This document shows, in pieces, positions 12,513 through 25,030 of a stretch of 64,000 nucleotides of DNA. The stretch lies in contig JAZHRO010000002.1 in the NCBI GenBank assembly GCA_037157565.1, forward strand, positions 32,322,501 to 32,386,500. The letters are read 5' to 3'. Under the pieces are notes generated by a model. It worked only from the letters and a program-made list of their open reading frames with translations, ran no database searches and was not told where the DNA came from. This DNA comes from Thalassia testudinum (Eukaryota; Streptophyta; Magnoliopsida; Alismatales; Hydrocharitaceae). Each line of letters starts with the position of its first letter. Positions within the stretch are counted from its first letter, which is position 1. Position numbers and translations under genes: made by a program.

Positions 12513-13760
12513 TACCCCCATTCCTATCTTTTGCTAATCCCTAGCAAAAACTATATGCTATTTATAAAAGAATTAGGTTTGATTATTTGGGCCTGAGTTA
12601 TTTTCAATCATTAAGAAATTGTCTACTTAGGAACTGAACTTTCAAAGACACAACAGTGCCCGAGTATCTGCCAAAATGCAAACCACCTAAAACCCTCTCC
12701 TTATTCAAAGAAAATTTTCTTTTTCTCTTTTTACTCTTTTCTAATTTTTTTGTATTTTCAAATTTTAGGGTTTAAGAGTGGCTTTCTATGGCCATTCAAC
12801 TCACCCAAGATTTGTTGAGAACCCTAAGTTTTAGGCATCTTATTGTGGTTGTGATAGACTCATTGACCGGCAATTAAAATGGACTTCGGATTTCTACACC
12901 TCTAGGTGACCTCAAAAAGAATTCTGCCTAAAGGTGTATCTTTACAACCAGTAGCTTTCTCCCTACTTTTATTTTTTACGGGGTCAACACAAGGGTGAAT
13001 CCAGTGTATATCTCCTCGATTTATTCTACTTCTCTGCTTCTTCCTAAGTGTTTTGGGAATTTTTTTAGTGCATTTACTAAGCTGGGTTCTGGACAACCGG
13101 TCGATAAGCTGTTACCACTGACAACTTGCCAGCCAAACTCGTGCGGCGAAGTGTGGCTTATTTCTTCTTCTTTTTTTCTCCTTTTCTTTTTATTTTTTTT
13201 TCTTTTTTTTTCAAGTAGGTGGCTTCCCTAGTCTAAGATTTACCTAAGGGTAGGAAAAAGAGAAAGGTCCAGTGACTGGGCTTTGGACAACCTACCTATG
13301 GGCTGTTACCCACGATAACTTGCCAGCCATATCACCCTAGAAGGTTCATTAGCTACCCAATTTTCGTTAGAATCGCCGAACAACGAGTCAGTGCAAAGAA
13401 AGTGTGTAGATGCTTAAAACTCAGAAATTTCCTCAAATTAGAGGGTGGGTTGATAAGTCGTGTACTTATCACCCAAACTTATTTATTACAATTACGATAG
13501 AATTAAGATGGCGAGGACTCAAAGACAAATCTACATTTTAGTGGATACATGGGCTAATTAAGTCCAAAGACCTGAAGGGTCTTTGTGTTCAGATCCTAGT
13601 ATAAAATTTCTTAGGATTGAAAAGTCCTAATGTCCAACTAATCCTTCCTAATTTTGATTTTTTTTTTATAAATAAGAAGAGAAAAATAATTTATATGGAT
13701 TTCACAAAGCTGACCAAATAATTCAACCCCATGCCTAGCTGATGCAATGTCCTCATTGAA
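12513..13760 (-). other. B3 3' noncoding region with both polypurine tracts and paired hairpins
   Basis: The terminal polypurine tract is at 12513-12532 (AGGAATGGGGGTA, one change from the usual AGGCATGGGGGTA). The internal polypurine box is at about 13723-13760 and is shortened. Two hairpin modules lie at 13111-13125 and 13305-13319 (minus: GTTGTCAGTGGTAAC and GTTATCGTGGGTAAC). T-rich tracts at 13160-13215 correspond to the A-rich spacer between the two modules in sense orientation. Short frames at 12902-13231 are not genes. Confidence 0.85.
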
Positions 13761-13999
13761 AAAGAGACATGAAAGAAAGGGTAGAATATGAAAGATGTCA
13801 CCTGAATATGAAGCTCGTATCAGCCTTGTGTCATATGTACAACTGCTGAGTTTAATGCCATCAGCTAGGCGAAGTCCAACCAAAGAAGTCACAGAATGGC
13901 TAGAGCAACAGAGTCTGAGACGGGTTCTGGAAGAATACGGTCATCAACAGGCTTCAGACGTTGACCGTTGACTTTAAAGGTGTTACCCGTCTTTGGGTA

Positions 14000-15164
14000 A
14001 AAAATCTAAACGGCACCATTTGAAAAAATCTGATCAATTATGCATGGGCCATTCCATTTAGATCTAAGTTTGCCAAGAAAGAGCTTAAGTTTAGCATCAA
14101 ATAACCAGACCTTCTGGTTTGGCTCAAAGCTCTTGCAGGAAATCAATTGATCATGTAGAGCTTTGGTCCGAGCCTTGTAGATCTTGCCATTCTCATAAGC
14201 ATCATTTCTAAGCTCCTCCAACTCAGATAGTTGGAGTTTTTTGGTCTTCCCAACTAGATTCAGATCTAAATTGCATTGTTTGATTGCCTAGATGCCCTGT
14301 GTTCAATCTCTATGGGTAGATGGCACGCCTTTCCATACACCAAATGGAATGGAGACATGCCGATGGGTGTTTTATACGTCGTACGGTAGGCACAAAGAGC
14401 ATCCTCAAGCTTTCGTGTATAATCCTTACAATCAGACCTAACCATTTTTTGTAGAATGTTCTTGATCTCTCGATTGGAGATCTCGGCTTGTCCATTCGTC
14501 TGGGGATGGTAAGGTGTGAAAATTCGGTGATTAACCGCGTATTTGGCCACTAAATTCTGGAATTGGGCATTAGTAAAATGAGTGCCACCATCACTGATGA
14601 TAGCCCTCGGAATCTCGAACCTACTGAAGATATTTTTCTTGACAAAATTGATGACCACTTTATGGTCATTGGTTCAGGTGGAAATCGCCTCAATCCATTT
14701 GGACACATAATCAACAGCAACAAGAATGTACTGATGTCCAAATGAAGGGATAAAGGGTCCCATGAAATCGATGCCCCAAACATCGAAAATTTTGACAGGA
14801 AGAATAGGGTTTAGGGGCATCATGTCTCTCTTAGTTATGCTCCCGAGTGCCTGACATCGAGAACATGACCTTGAGAAATCCTAGGCATCCTTGAATAAAG
14901 ACGGCCAATAGAAGCCAGATTGCAGGATTTTTGCAGCCGTCCCTTTCCCAGAGAAATGTCCACCACACCTAGATGCATGGCAGAACTCGAGTATACTGTT
15001 GAATTCATTCTTCGGTATGCATCGGCAAATAATCTTATCAGAGCCAATGCGATACAGTTCAGGGTCCTCCCAGAAGTAGTATTTCGCCTCAGATTTGAGT
15101 CTATCCCGTTGTTGCTTGGTCCAATCCTGGGGGATTTGACCAACGGCCAAATAGTTAACAATGT
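14000..15164 (-). pseudogene. Integrase pseudogene of B3
   Basis: Reading 15164 to 14000, the remnant enters pol at [15 protein letters not shown], the RNase H/integrase linker, then runs through the HHCC zinc finger ([20 protein letters not shown]) and the catalytic core ([22 protein letters not shown]) to the GPY/F-type C-terminal module (WNGPCIID). Frames at 15309-14881, 14658-14266 and 14221-14006 show that stops and at least one frameshift separate the parts, so no active enzyme is made. Everything upstream of the linker was deleted, and an LTR-plus-pol chimeric frame at 15309-14881 results from that fusion. Sequence is close to the open integrase at 62521-64000. Confidence 0.92.
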
Positions 15165-15166
15165 CA

Positions 15167-15179
15167 GGCAACGGCACCA
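15167..15179 (-). other. Remnant tRNA-Asp primer binding site of B3
   Basis: Minus-strand TGGTGCCGTTGCC, three bases after the LTR end at 15183, matches the first 13 bases of the tRNA-Asp site TGGCGCCGTTGCC with one C-to-T change. The remaining five bases were removed by the internal deletion. Confidence 0.85.
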
Positions 15180-15182
15180 AAA

Positions 15183-16852
15183 TATTGAACTCTCGAATTG
15201 CTACGCTAACGTGTTTGGTTTTGGAAAACCTGTCATTGTAGCTTGAAAGTGAAGAATTCATGTTCAACAAATAAAATTTATACTGAAATTTGAATTCCGG
15301 ATCGAACACAAGGAGGCTACGTTGATCTATATTCGTAATTATATTTTTTTTTAGAATTTTTGAAAAGTGAGGCGATATAATTACAATGAAGCTATCAGAC
15401 TAAAAGGAAGAGAGAGAGAGAAAGAGAAAGAGAGAACATGCATTTAATCTTTCCAAAGTGTTTATATAATCAAACCAAATAAAAGTTACACTAGAAAGCG
15501 GGAAATCAGCTACACTAGAAAGCAGGAAAATTCTACACTAGAAAAGCTGTAAAGAAGAATGGGAGAGAGAAGTTATCCTCCTCGACGATTACTTGGAGGA
15601 CGAGCCGAACGGGACGATGCTTGGACGAAGGAGGATGGAGCAGGGCGAAGGAGGACGAAGCAGAAGAACGGGAATGGAGCTGCACGCCGTCGTCGTCGCG
15701 GGATCAGTTCCGAAGGGGGACAAAAATTTGGACTTTATCTCGCGAGGAGCATCCTAGGTGTGGGACAAGCTTCTCTTGAGCTTTGGAGAGGTAGAGAAGA
15801 GGAGGAAGGGATGAGAATTTCGTATGGAGGGGGTCTCCTTTTATAGTTGCAAGGAGTGGGGGAAAATTGGTAATTACATCTTTAGAACATTAAATGAGGG
15901 GTCTTTTGTGACGGATAAAATCATCACTAAAGCCCCAACGTGGGTGTAGTGGGCGCTCCCCACGCGCGCCTCCTCGGCTGCCTATGCTCAACGCCCACCG
16001 CATGTTCATCCATCCACGGCGATCGGACGGCTGTGGATGCACCTGACCTCGCTGCTGCGCGCCAGCCCAGTGCGTACAATGCTGTACTCCTGCCTCGCGT
16101 GAGATAGCGTGTGACCGCTATTGGAGGATCTGAGCCACTCGATGACGATCCAACGCATGCCAGCACTTGCTCGCCCGTGCCCTTCTCCCCTTCACTGCGG
16201 CTCGAACCCGCGGCTGCAGCTCCGATAGCACCTTCGACCGCTGCGCTACGAGGCGCGGATGGTCGAGCAGACACTTTTAGGCATGGCTGTCCACAGCCGT
16301 TGGATCGAGATCCAATGGTAGAGAGAGAGCGGATGCAGGGACTTCAATGATTGCATGCAGCCGTTTGGGCGGCCGAGATGGCGGCACATGGCGCCATCTT
16401 GGCCATCCATCTTCTGGGTGTTGTAGATGGTGCCACAGATGTCGGATTGACTCGATTTTTGCGTCGTTAGGCTGCGATCGTCGATCCGAATTTATTTGTG
16501 CAGTTGGATTTGTCATTTGAAGTGCAGATTTACACCATCCTGGCCCTTGATCTTCTAGGGTTCCCCAGTCACTATCTGATGCTACGAATGCCTGATTAAG
16601 GCGATCTTGGAGTCGTTGAACTCCAATCGTCGCCCTGATCACATCCATATGGTTGGATCTTTGATCTGAGGCCTCGATAAAATGTTTGCCCTGTCCAAGC
16701 ACATAAAAGGAGACAACTAACCTCCATTTTATTCAAACTACTCTAAATGCAAGATGATGCATGTTATGCAATATTTATAGCATGCAATGCAATCCTATGC
16801 CTAAGAACATGCATAAATAGACATCTTAAGTAGTGTAAATATGTTTACATCA
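15183..16852 (-). repeat. B3 5' LTR
   Basis: 1670 bp, TGATGTAAAC at 16852 to ...CAATA at 15183 (the usual terminal CA has become TA). An intact TATA box reads TATAAAAGG on the minus strand near 15840-15848. The second palindrome of the LTR upstream region is partly deleted near 16020. It is colinear with the 3' LTR at 10828-12512, which supports a single insertion event. Confidence 0.92.
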
Positions 16853-19164
16853 CTTCTGACTTCTCTTATTTGCTGCTAAGTATCAGCTTCACCTTTCCCT
16901 TGTTTCCTTCTTTTTCTTCCCTTGGTTTGCCACTCCCCTACTACAATGGGTCCCTCTTCTTCTTCTCTGCTGCGTACGTCCTCCTCCTCCTCCTCCTTTC
17001 TCTCTTTCCTTCCTGCACAGCGCACGATTAGGCAAAACCTAACCTCTACCTTCCCCACGTCTCTCTCTCTCTCAAATTCACTCCAAGTTTTCTCCAAGAG
17101 CCTTAATCAGGTATGCGGGTCGGGTGATGCGCCCGAGACTAGGCGCACCGGTGTAGGTGGTGCACGAGGTGTGCACAGGCAGGCTAGTCAGATCCGGGTG
17201 CCAGGTCCACGCGAAAAGTATCGCGGACGAGGCGTGGTGGGGGCGAGGGACCTCACCCCAGTGTGTTTCAAGGCAATAAGCCTGAAACACTTTTGCAATT
17301 TATGTGCGGGCGCCGGCCTGCAAACTTCTGAGGTGGGACTAAAGTCCCACCCACGTCTGCCTGTGTGCGCGCAGCTGATTGCGCGAGCGAATGCAGCTGC
17401 AGCTGAGGCCCCTGACGCTAAGTGAAGGCCTGGCTGACTTCACGAGGGGATTTCGCACCTTCTGGACCTGGAGGCCTGGGTTGCTGGGACCTGCATGAAA
17501 CTTCAAGCAAGCTCCAAGCTACTGCGCCAATGGCGGATGACGTCGCGACCCTGAAATCACAGATACGGCCCTGTCAAATCCTTCAGCAAGCTTCGCCTGC
17601 GCACGACGAAGGTGACTCGAGGGTCAACGTGGCGTGAAGACACCTATGTGGGTGAGCCTAGGGCTCACCATGGCCGTGGAGTTGGGTGTGTTCGATGGGT
17701 GAGTATGGAGATGTTGGTGGTCAGTGGAGGGGTGGATAATGATCAGTGGGTGAAGGCGGAAGTTCTGAGGTAGGTGGTGAGGCGTGCGGAGGAGTGAAGT
17801 GATGGTTTCATCTCACCGATGGCTGGTCGAAGATGGGGAAGATGGCGGTGGACAGTGGCTGTCGAGGGGTAATTTGTGAAATAGATTGAGGGGAATTGAA
17901 GAAAGGATAGAGAGGAGTAAGTCTAACCTAATTAAGTGGATGAAGGGGGAGAGATGGCGACTGGCAGTACCTGCTGTCGCCTGAGAAGACGATGTCCAGT
18001 GGAGGGAGACGGCGGCGACGACGGAGATAGAGATGCTCGCACGGGTGCTGCGCAAAGCAGAGGAAGATGGTGAGGACAGCTATGCCACTAGTATTGTGGC
18101 AGAGCGACGAGAAAAAGGATGGATGCTCGCCGGAGCTCACTGGACTACTTGACTAGAGGAGAATAGGATGAAATTGGGGTGATCTCTGGCCAAGTAGACC
18201 TTGAAGGAAGTGGCAGGGGCTGTCGTTCCTTAAATAGGTGCTGGCTGGGAGGAAATCGCGAGGAGACAGTGTGGGCTCCTCACCGGAGGCATGGCCGGAG
18301 AAAGGCCCATACCTCTTGAGCGTTCGGACGAGAGGTGTGGTGGCCGACAGGGCATGGGAACCGGTCCATGCAGAAGAGTACAACGCAGGGAACCCTCCTT
18401 TCAAGTCTAGGGCTGGCTCCCCAGGTCTGTGCAGCGCCATCCTCCGGGCAAAGTCACCGGAGGTATGGCCTACATAGTGCGGGGGTAGAAGGACCTATCT
18501 GAAGAAAGCGACGAGAAAGATAAGGGGGGTTTCTGCAAGGGTCCAAAAAGCTAAGGGTCAAAAAGTAATTATTGAGGACCGTTTTGTAAAGTGGGTCAAG
18601 GCGACCTTTCTTTAGGTCCAAATTTTGGTATAACCCTAATTTGGGCCTAAGGAATCCAATGGCGAGGTTGGATTTTAGGTTTGACCATGTTTGACTGAAC
18701 ATTTTGCACAAAAACCTGAATTAGGTCTAAAATTGGGTATGGTTCTCAATCTAGGTCAAGATAAGTTCCAATGGCCAAATTGAAGGTTCTAAACCCTAGG
18801 GGATATTTTTTCATGAATTTTAGAGGGTTTAATTGATTTTTATCTTTCTTAGAACTTCATGAATTAAAGCTTGTTTGTTTTAGGGTTACAGAATGTCATT
18901 TAATTCCAGGATTTTGTCATAATCCTTTCCTGATCAAATCATCCCACTTGTTCTCTTATTAAGCCCATCTGAACTATGTCTAGACTCTTAGAAATCCCAT
19001 TTATGTACTGCAATTGTAAAATTACAGTTTTACCCCTTGTGAATTATTTCATATTCAGATTTGCAATTCCCTGATTTAATCTTTCCCTTAGGTTTTGTAG
19101 GAGCTTTTGTACACTTAATTAGGTCAAAATGTGCTAGTTAGGGTTCATGATGAGGTTCTCATCA

Positions 19165-20450
19165 TAGCCCCATGCCTAACTTTTGCTAGTTCCTTAGCAA
19201 AAATTTAAGGTTTTAGCCTCTATTCTAGACCATGAATTCCTTTCATCAAATTTGATAAGTGCTTTTTCTCTTGTCTCCTTGATTAGGTCAGAATGCTAAT
19301 CATGGGCCTAAAAGGTACTCTAGTACCAACCAAGATCCAGATCTGTCTAGCTTTAGCCTCAGACTCTAGTAAAGGTTTTTAAGGCCCTCAGAAACTATCC
19401 TAAAGTTTATTGGACTCCATGGTTAAAGCACCCGTGCTTGAGATATTTTTAGCCTTGGTTCAGTCTGTAGTGCATTTTGTGAGAGAGACAGAAGGTTTAT
19501 TTGTTTGGAGAGTTTTCTCTCTTTTTTCTTTTTAATTCTAGCTTAGGATTGGCTTCACAACCTGGTCTGTATCAGATTTCCTGGCAATCAATGCTTCGAG
19601 ATAGCACCGCCCATGGTAACCCCCAGAACCCTAGCTTTTGAGATTTCGAGATAATCTCGTCCATGGTGTTCTGTGGCCTAATTCAGACCCTAGTAATTGA
19701 CACTTCGTGATAATGCCATCCATGGAATTTGAACCAGCAGAGTGCTTACATGCTCCTAGTGGGATATGTAAATATCCTAGGAGACAAGCACCGAGGAGAT
19801 GATATGTTGTTACGCATCCTTGAGGGAAGTTTTCCACCTCTCCGTGCTGGTAACTCGTCCAAATCAACTTGTGTTGATCGGTCGCTCCTAATCTAGGTGA
19901 CATTTTCAGAATATTTGAAAGGGTTTTGCGTGATTTTGATATTTATGCTTGTTGAACCTGGCTGTGTGTGAATTTGGGTGCTTAGGTTACTGAGTCCCGT
20001 AAATCGAAGGTCAGTTAACGAGGTCGAATACTCCCTAAGCCTTAGACCTAATACTTAAACTTTTCATTTTCCTCAACCTCTTGAAGAATATCTAGATCTT
20101 AATGGGTACTCAGAGTCTAGCTAAGAATGCCCAAGGTTTGTGTTCTTACTAATCTTGTTGTGCACTTTCACTTTACTTTTCCTTAATGTGGTCTAGAACT
20201 TTGGTTAATTCCTTAATTTCTTGCTAATGACTATCCCTTTTTCTTTTTTTTCATTTTATGCTATTTTTTAGCATTCTGCTCTTTTTCTCCTCCTTCTGTA
20301 AAGTTTACCAGCATTTTCATCCCTCCAAAGTTTTTTTTTTTAGTATATGCGGATTTTTTTTTGTTGAAACCTTTTCTTGTTATGTCATTTCATTGCACTT
20401 TTCATACCCCCCCATGCCTAAGGTTTGCAATGTCCTCATTGTACATTAGG
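19165..20450 (-). other. C-family 3' noncoding region with terminal and internal polypurine tracts
   Basis: The terminal polypurine tract (minus: AAAAGTTAGGCATGGGGCTA) is at 19165-19186 against the LTR. The internal tract (minus: TTAGGCATGGGGGGG) is at about 20406-20426, preceded by the conserved CAATGAGGACATTGCA box (20427-20442). Between them are three degenerate copies of a roughly 55-bp unit containing 'ttcgagata' and 'ccatgg' (about 19586, 19643 and 19700). No gene is seen; the frame at 19631-19903 crosses these repeats. Confidence 0.75.
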
Positions 20451-20629
20451 TGGGCTTTAATTTGGCTTGGTTCATACATTAGGACAGATATTAGGTGAGT
20501 GGATGGGTCGAGGTGACTGTTGTGGGTGATTTTTAATCTCAGGTATGAGTACCTGAGGTGAAGTCGGCTGTCTAAGGATGAACCTAAAGTGCAAAGAAAT
20601 GTCAGAAAAAGGTTTTGGTTTTTCAAAAA

Positions 20630-21770
20630 GAATGACGGGCTGCCTCCCGTTAAGCGCTGAGTTTTACGCCATCGGCTGGGCGCAACAAGCTCAGGGAGAA
20701 TGGAGGATAAATGATGACTCAGCCAAATCTGTATTGGTTACATCAGTGAATGGTTTGAGTCTCTGACCATTCACAATGAAAGGTTTAGAGTCGTGGCTGA
20801 GTAAACTGATCTCGACGGCTCCATTTCCAAAAATCTATCGGATAAGATATGGTCCAACTCATTTGAATCGCAGTTTCCCAGGGAACAATTTAAGTTGGGC
20901 ATCGAAGAGTAGGACCTTCTGACTAGGGTGGAAGATCTTTCTAGATATGTGCTTGTCATGAAAGGCTTTAACCTGCTCTTTGTAGATTCGTGAGTTCTCA
21001 TACACATCAAGGCATAATTCATCAGTCTTGCTTTTCTGAAGCTTTCTGTTGGTTCCAGCCATAGAAAGATCTAAGTTGCAGCTCCGTACTGCCCAATAGG
21101 CTTTGTGCTCCAGTTCGACGGGAAGGTGACATGCCTTCCCGTACACCAGTATAAAAGAAGACATGCCTAATTGGGTATTGTGGGTGGTCCTATAAGCTCA
21201 CAAAGCTTCCAGAAGTCAGGATGACTAGTCCTTCCTGTCAGGTCGAACAGTAACCTGCAGGATTTTCTTGATCTCCCGATTTGATAGCTCAGCTAGACCA
21301 TTAGTCTGGGGGTGGAAAGGAGTAGAGACTCGGTGAGACACCCTGTATTTGGTCATCAGTGACCTGAACTGTGCATTGGTAAAACGGGTCCCTCCATCAG
21401 AGATGATCGCACGAGGAATCCCGAACCGTGAGAAGATATTCTGATGAATGAATTTGATTAAAATCTTGTGATCACAGGTTCGGGTTGGAATGGCTTCGAT
21501 CCATTTGGACACGTAGTCCACAGTGAGTAAAATATACTCAAAGCCGTCCGAGATGGGGAAGGAGCCCATAAAATCAATCCCCCAAATATTGAAATTCTCG
21601 CATACGAGAATTGGCTGTAAAGGCCTCATGTCGCGATGGCTCATCTTGCCCAAAGTTTGGCAACGACTGCATGCCTTATAGTGACTATATGCATCCTTGA
21701 AGATAGTGGGCCAGTAAAAGCCACACTAGAGGATTTTTATGCGATTTTATGTCCATAAAAATGGCCACTG
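20630..21770 (-). pseudogene. Integrase pseudogene of element C
   Basis: Minus-strand integrase core is clear at 21653-21225: NIWGIDFMGSFP (first catalytic D), SDGGTRF (second D), HPQTNGLAELSNREI (E), with DD35E spacing. The zinc-finger part upstream (about 21830-21660) is damaged by stops and a frameshift. The C-terminal part continues in other frames at 21164-20859 ([17 protein letters not shown], then [10 protein letters not shown]). After the coding end, near 20640-20695, lies a motif related to the plant Athila sequence 'taaacaagcgctt...gggaggcaaccc', here 'aaaactcagcgcttaacgggaggcagccc' on the minus strand. Several in-frame stops mean it is inactive. Confidence 0.9.
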
Positions 21771-21826
21771 CATGCCTGGTCATGGCAGAAAGAGAGAATG
21801 TCATTGATTTCGCTCTCCAGGACACA

Positions 21827-23325
21827 TCATTTGATGATTTGGTCAGCAACTATGCGGAATAAGTACGGGTCTTCCCAGATGTAGTACTTGGCATCGGAGC
21901 ACAACTTGTCTTTCTTGGCCTTCGGCCAATCAGACGGGATTTGGTGTGATGCCAAGTAGTTTACTATATCAGCAAACCATGGAAGCCTGGTACCAATAGT
22001 CAAGAGGTGCTCATCAGGAAAATTCTCCATGATGGGTCTAGAAGAGTCGATGATCTCAGAAGGAAAGCAAGACAAGTGGTTAGCTACCATATTCTGGTTT
22101 CCCATCTTGTCGCGAATCTCGAGGTCGAATTCTTTCAACAGCAAGATCCATTGGATTAATTGAGGCTTCATGTCCTTCTTTGCAAGGAGATGCCTTATAG
22201 CTGTGTGATCCGAGTAGATTATGACGTGGGAACCCAGGAGATAAGATTTGAATTTTCGAGGGAAAATACTACAGGTAGCAGCACTTTCTCCATAACAGAG
22301 TAGTTACGCTGAGCCTTGTCAAGTGTCTTGCTAGCGTAGTAGATGACCACGGGTTTCCTGTTAATCTTCTACCCTAGAACCTCTCCTACAGCGAAGTCAG
22401 ATGCATCACACATGATCTCAAAGGGTTGAGACCAAGCAGGGGACTGTAGGATCGGGGCTTGTGTGACTTGGTCAAGAAGGATCTCAAAAGATTGAGTGCA
22501 TTCCTTGGAAATCTCAAAGGGTACATCCTTGGGGAGAAGAGTAGTCAGGGGGCGCGTGATTTTCGAGAAATCAGGGATGAAACAACGGTAAAAACTGACG
22601 TGCCCCAAAAAAGATCGGATGTCCCTGATCGAGCTAGGAATAGGAAGTCTAGAAATTAGATTAACCTTGGCTCGATCCACCTAGATGCCTCTCTCAGAAA
22701 TTAAGTGTCCTAGGACGATCCCCTCAGGCACCATAAAGTGGCTCTTTTCCCAGGAAAGAACCAGATTTACATCAATGCAACGCCTGAGTATGTGAACCAA
22801 GTGCTGGAGGCAATCGTTAAATGATGCCCCGAAAACTGAGAAGTCATCCATGAAGACTTCCAGATAATCACCTACCATATCAGAGAATATGGCAGGCATG
22901 CACCACTGAAAAGTTGCAAGTGCATTGCAGAGACCGAAAGGCATCCTTCAGAACACGTACGTCTCGAAGGGGCAGGTGAACGTGGTCTTCTCTTGGTCCT
23001 CTAGATGAATCGCCACTTGATTATAACCGGAGTACCTGTCAAGAAAGCTGAAGAATCTATTTCCCGCTAACTTCTTGAGAATCTAATCAATAAACAGTAG
23101 TGGGAAACGATCCTTCTTCATGGTGGAATTGACTCTTCGGTAATCTATGCAGACTCTCCACGAGTTGGCTATACGGGTAGGTATGACCTCTCTGGTTTCA
23201 GTCGTGATGGTGGTGAGCGCTGCCTTCTTAGGCACAACCTGGATTGGGCTCACCCAACGACTGTCGAAGATCGGGTAGATGATGCCTGCATCTAACCACT
23301 TAATGTTCTCCTTTTTCACGACCTC
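21827..23325 (-). pseudogene. Reverse transcriptase and RNase H pseudogene of element C
   Basis: Minus strand. Fingers and palm begin at 23319 with VSPIQVVPKK and WRVCIDYRRVN. The catalytic YxDD-type motif appears as FMDDFSVFG near 22850, in the frame 22944-22681. The thumb/RNase H junction reads RDIRSFLGHVSFYRCFI and FEIMCDASDFAVG at 22680-22369. The end of RNase H (QWILLLKEFDLEIRDK) is in 22171-21827. Gag, protease and reverse transcriptase parts share one frame interrupted only by stops; a frameshift separates 22369 from 22171. The enzyme is dead but the element was autonomous in type. Confidence 0.93.
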
Positions 23326-24321
23326 CTACAGATTGGGTTTCAGACATCTCTGCATCTCATGTGAAGGTCGTGCGCCCACCTCAGAATAGATGCGGTATGT
23401 GCAATAAGAGGGACTTATTCCAGTCAAATCATTGAGAGTCCAGCCAATGGCTCTACGATGTTGCTGGAGAACAGCAATCAGACAGGATTCCTGGTCAGGT
23501 GTGAGTTTGGAATTTATAATCACCGGAAGTGTCTGATTGGAACCCAAAAAGACGTATTTCAAATGATCGGGAAGGGGTTTGAGTTCAAGAATGGGGTTAT
23601 CAGCAGCAGCGGGTGGTTCAGAGTGAGTGTGGGGTACAAGGGTAGGAGTTATAGGCTTGTCTAGATCAAGTTCTATCTCCTCTAATTGCGGTTTAAGATT
23701 TTCTTGTGGTTGATGAGGAATAATCATGTTGTCCTCAATTTGTGGTTCATCAACCACGGCTCTGATGTCACAAATTTGTTCAACGACACCACAATTAATC
23801 CCTTGTTGGGCCCTAAATATATCAATCTTGAGAGTCTGATTTCCAAATTTCAACTCTATTTGGCCCTCTTCACAACTTATATTGGCCCTTGCAGTGTCCA
23901 GAAAAGGTCTCCCTAGTATGATTGGTGTATCCCTTGGGTTTTCAGGTGCGTCCATATCTAAAACTATGAAATCTACAGGGAAGTAGAAATCCCACACCCT
24001 AACAATAACATCCTCAAGAATGCCCTTAGGTGACTTGATAGATCGATCAGCTAAATGCAATGTCACCTCAGTCGGTTTCAGTTCAAATTCTTCTAGATGG
24101 TTAAGTATGGATGTGGGTATCAAGTTTATGGAGGCACCTAGGTCCAATAATGCTCTATCAAACTGGGTCTCACCAATCTTACATGAAATCAGGGGAGTGC
24201 CTAGGTCTTTTGCCTTGGGTGGGAGTCTACTCAGGATTACAAAGCTAGCTTGCTCTAACAGTACAATTGGACTCCCACTCTTAGTTCGTGGCTTACGCTG
24301 AGGTGTACACATGTTCTTCAA
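23326..24321 (-). pseudogene. Retropepsin-type protease region of element C (open 331-codon segment)
   Basis: This open segment is part of a larger broken gag-pol frame and starts at an internal Met, not a true start. It contains LGTPLISCKIGETQFDRALL followed by LDLGASINLIP, the aspartic protease active site in the DLGA form typical of Athila/Tat elements, then ILGRPFLDTARANI (the flap and alpha-helix region). The rest (about residues 190-331) is the linker to reverse transcriptase, ending just before 23319. Stops at both ends separate it from gag and reverse transcriptase, so I call it a pseudogene although the protease core itself is uninterrupted. Confidence 0.9.
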
Positions 24322-24375
24322 GAATCATGCGTAAGCCAGTATGTGGCGGATCGCATCCATCAAGGGGATGTTTAT

Positions 24376-25030
24376 TTAGACCTTCTCAATGAGATTGATC
24401 AGGTCTTCCTCAGGAGCCACGGGTTTAGTTGTTCTCTTTCCCTTGGTCAAGGCCTCAGGAAATGGAACCTTGGTTGGTTCATCTAGGATAGGTCCAGGTT
24501 TTTGATTTTTGACAGGGATAGGCACATCCTGGATGACTGTCCTAGGGTTTTGGTCACTACTAGGCTTGGAGTGGTCTAGAGAAGGTGGATCTTGGGTTGC
24601 CTTACCACTACAGGTTGTCACAGAATTTAGTCCTGCCTGGTTCTAGTTGGGGGCTGGTAGGATGGGCTGCTGCTGTTGGTAACCCGCATAAGAGGTTAAT
24701 GCTTCCATCCCATCAGGTGATGGAACAGAAGGGGCCTGATAGATCAAGTGTGCTTGGCCCGGGTTTGGGTTCATAATGTGCCGCTGGGTCAGCACGCTAT
24801 TCGGGTTGGGAAGAGGCTGAGAAGGAAGTGCGCCAGGTTGGCGAGAATTTGCCAACTGGGCAAGTTGGTTGTGGACCTCTGTGATTTCGTCCTTATGTTT
24901 CTTCTGGATAGCCGCATTCGTTCTCTGAATGTCAGCCAAGGTCTGGAGGATAAGGGACATTTGATCTTGGTTGGGCTCAGATGGATAAGTGGGGTTGGGC
25001 TGAGGCTAAGGCGGCTGATAAGGACTAGGG
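24376..25030 (-). pseudogene. Gag C-terminal region of element C, truncated by B1 insertion
   Basis: The frames at 24960-24643 and 24621-24376 are in the same phase as the protease. They contain a coiled-coil-like stretch (LADIQRTNAAIQKKHKDEITEVHNQLAQLAN), a Pro/Gln-rich linker and the Athila-type VPFPEAL motif near 24470. The capsid and N-terminal part of gag are absent because the sequence is cut at 25031 by the B1 LTR and the matching upstream part was lost. In-frame stops occur near 24640 and 24375. Confidence 0.82.

Larger units (their letters stand above)
10828..16852 (-). mobile_element. B-family element B3: internally deleted gag-pol form with both LTRs
   Basis: A complete insertion: 5' LTR 15183-16852, primer-site remnant, integrase pseudogene, 3' noncoding region, polypurine tract and 3' LTR 10828-12512. 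The target duplication CTTCT is perfect at 10823-10827 and 16853-16857. A deletion fuses the primer binding site (15167-15179) directly to the RNase H/integrase junction at about 15164, removing the leader, gag, protease and most of reverse transcriptase. The junction lies at a shared TTGC, as expected for short-homology recombination. It is clearly related to the pol-bearing element at 61129-64000. Confidence 0.93.
10373..19164 (-). repeat. C-family 3' LTR, interrupted by element B3
   Basis: The LTR proper is 16858-19164 plus 10373-10827, about 2.76 kb after removing the insertion and one target duplication. It starts on the minus strand at 19164 just after the polypurine tract. It contains a 7-bp hairpin (GTGGGAC-TAAA-GTCCCAC near 17332) also present in the 5' LTR near 32212. 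The low end carries the typical LTR-end block 'ctccctgagtttgacctcgg' on the minus strand. Frames at 16922-18711 and 10409-10733 are inside it and are not supported as genes. Confidence 0.85.

Noticed and set aside
16922..17425. 167-codon plus frame with a signal-peptide-like start
   Set aside because: It sits within the C-family LTR on the antisense strand. The N-terminus is a Ser-rich translation of a TCC repeat, and the homologous 5' LTR lacks this part.
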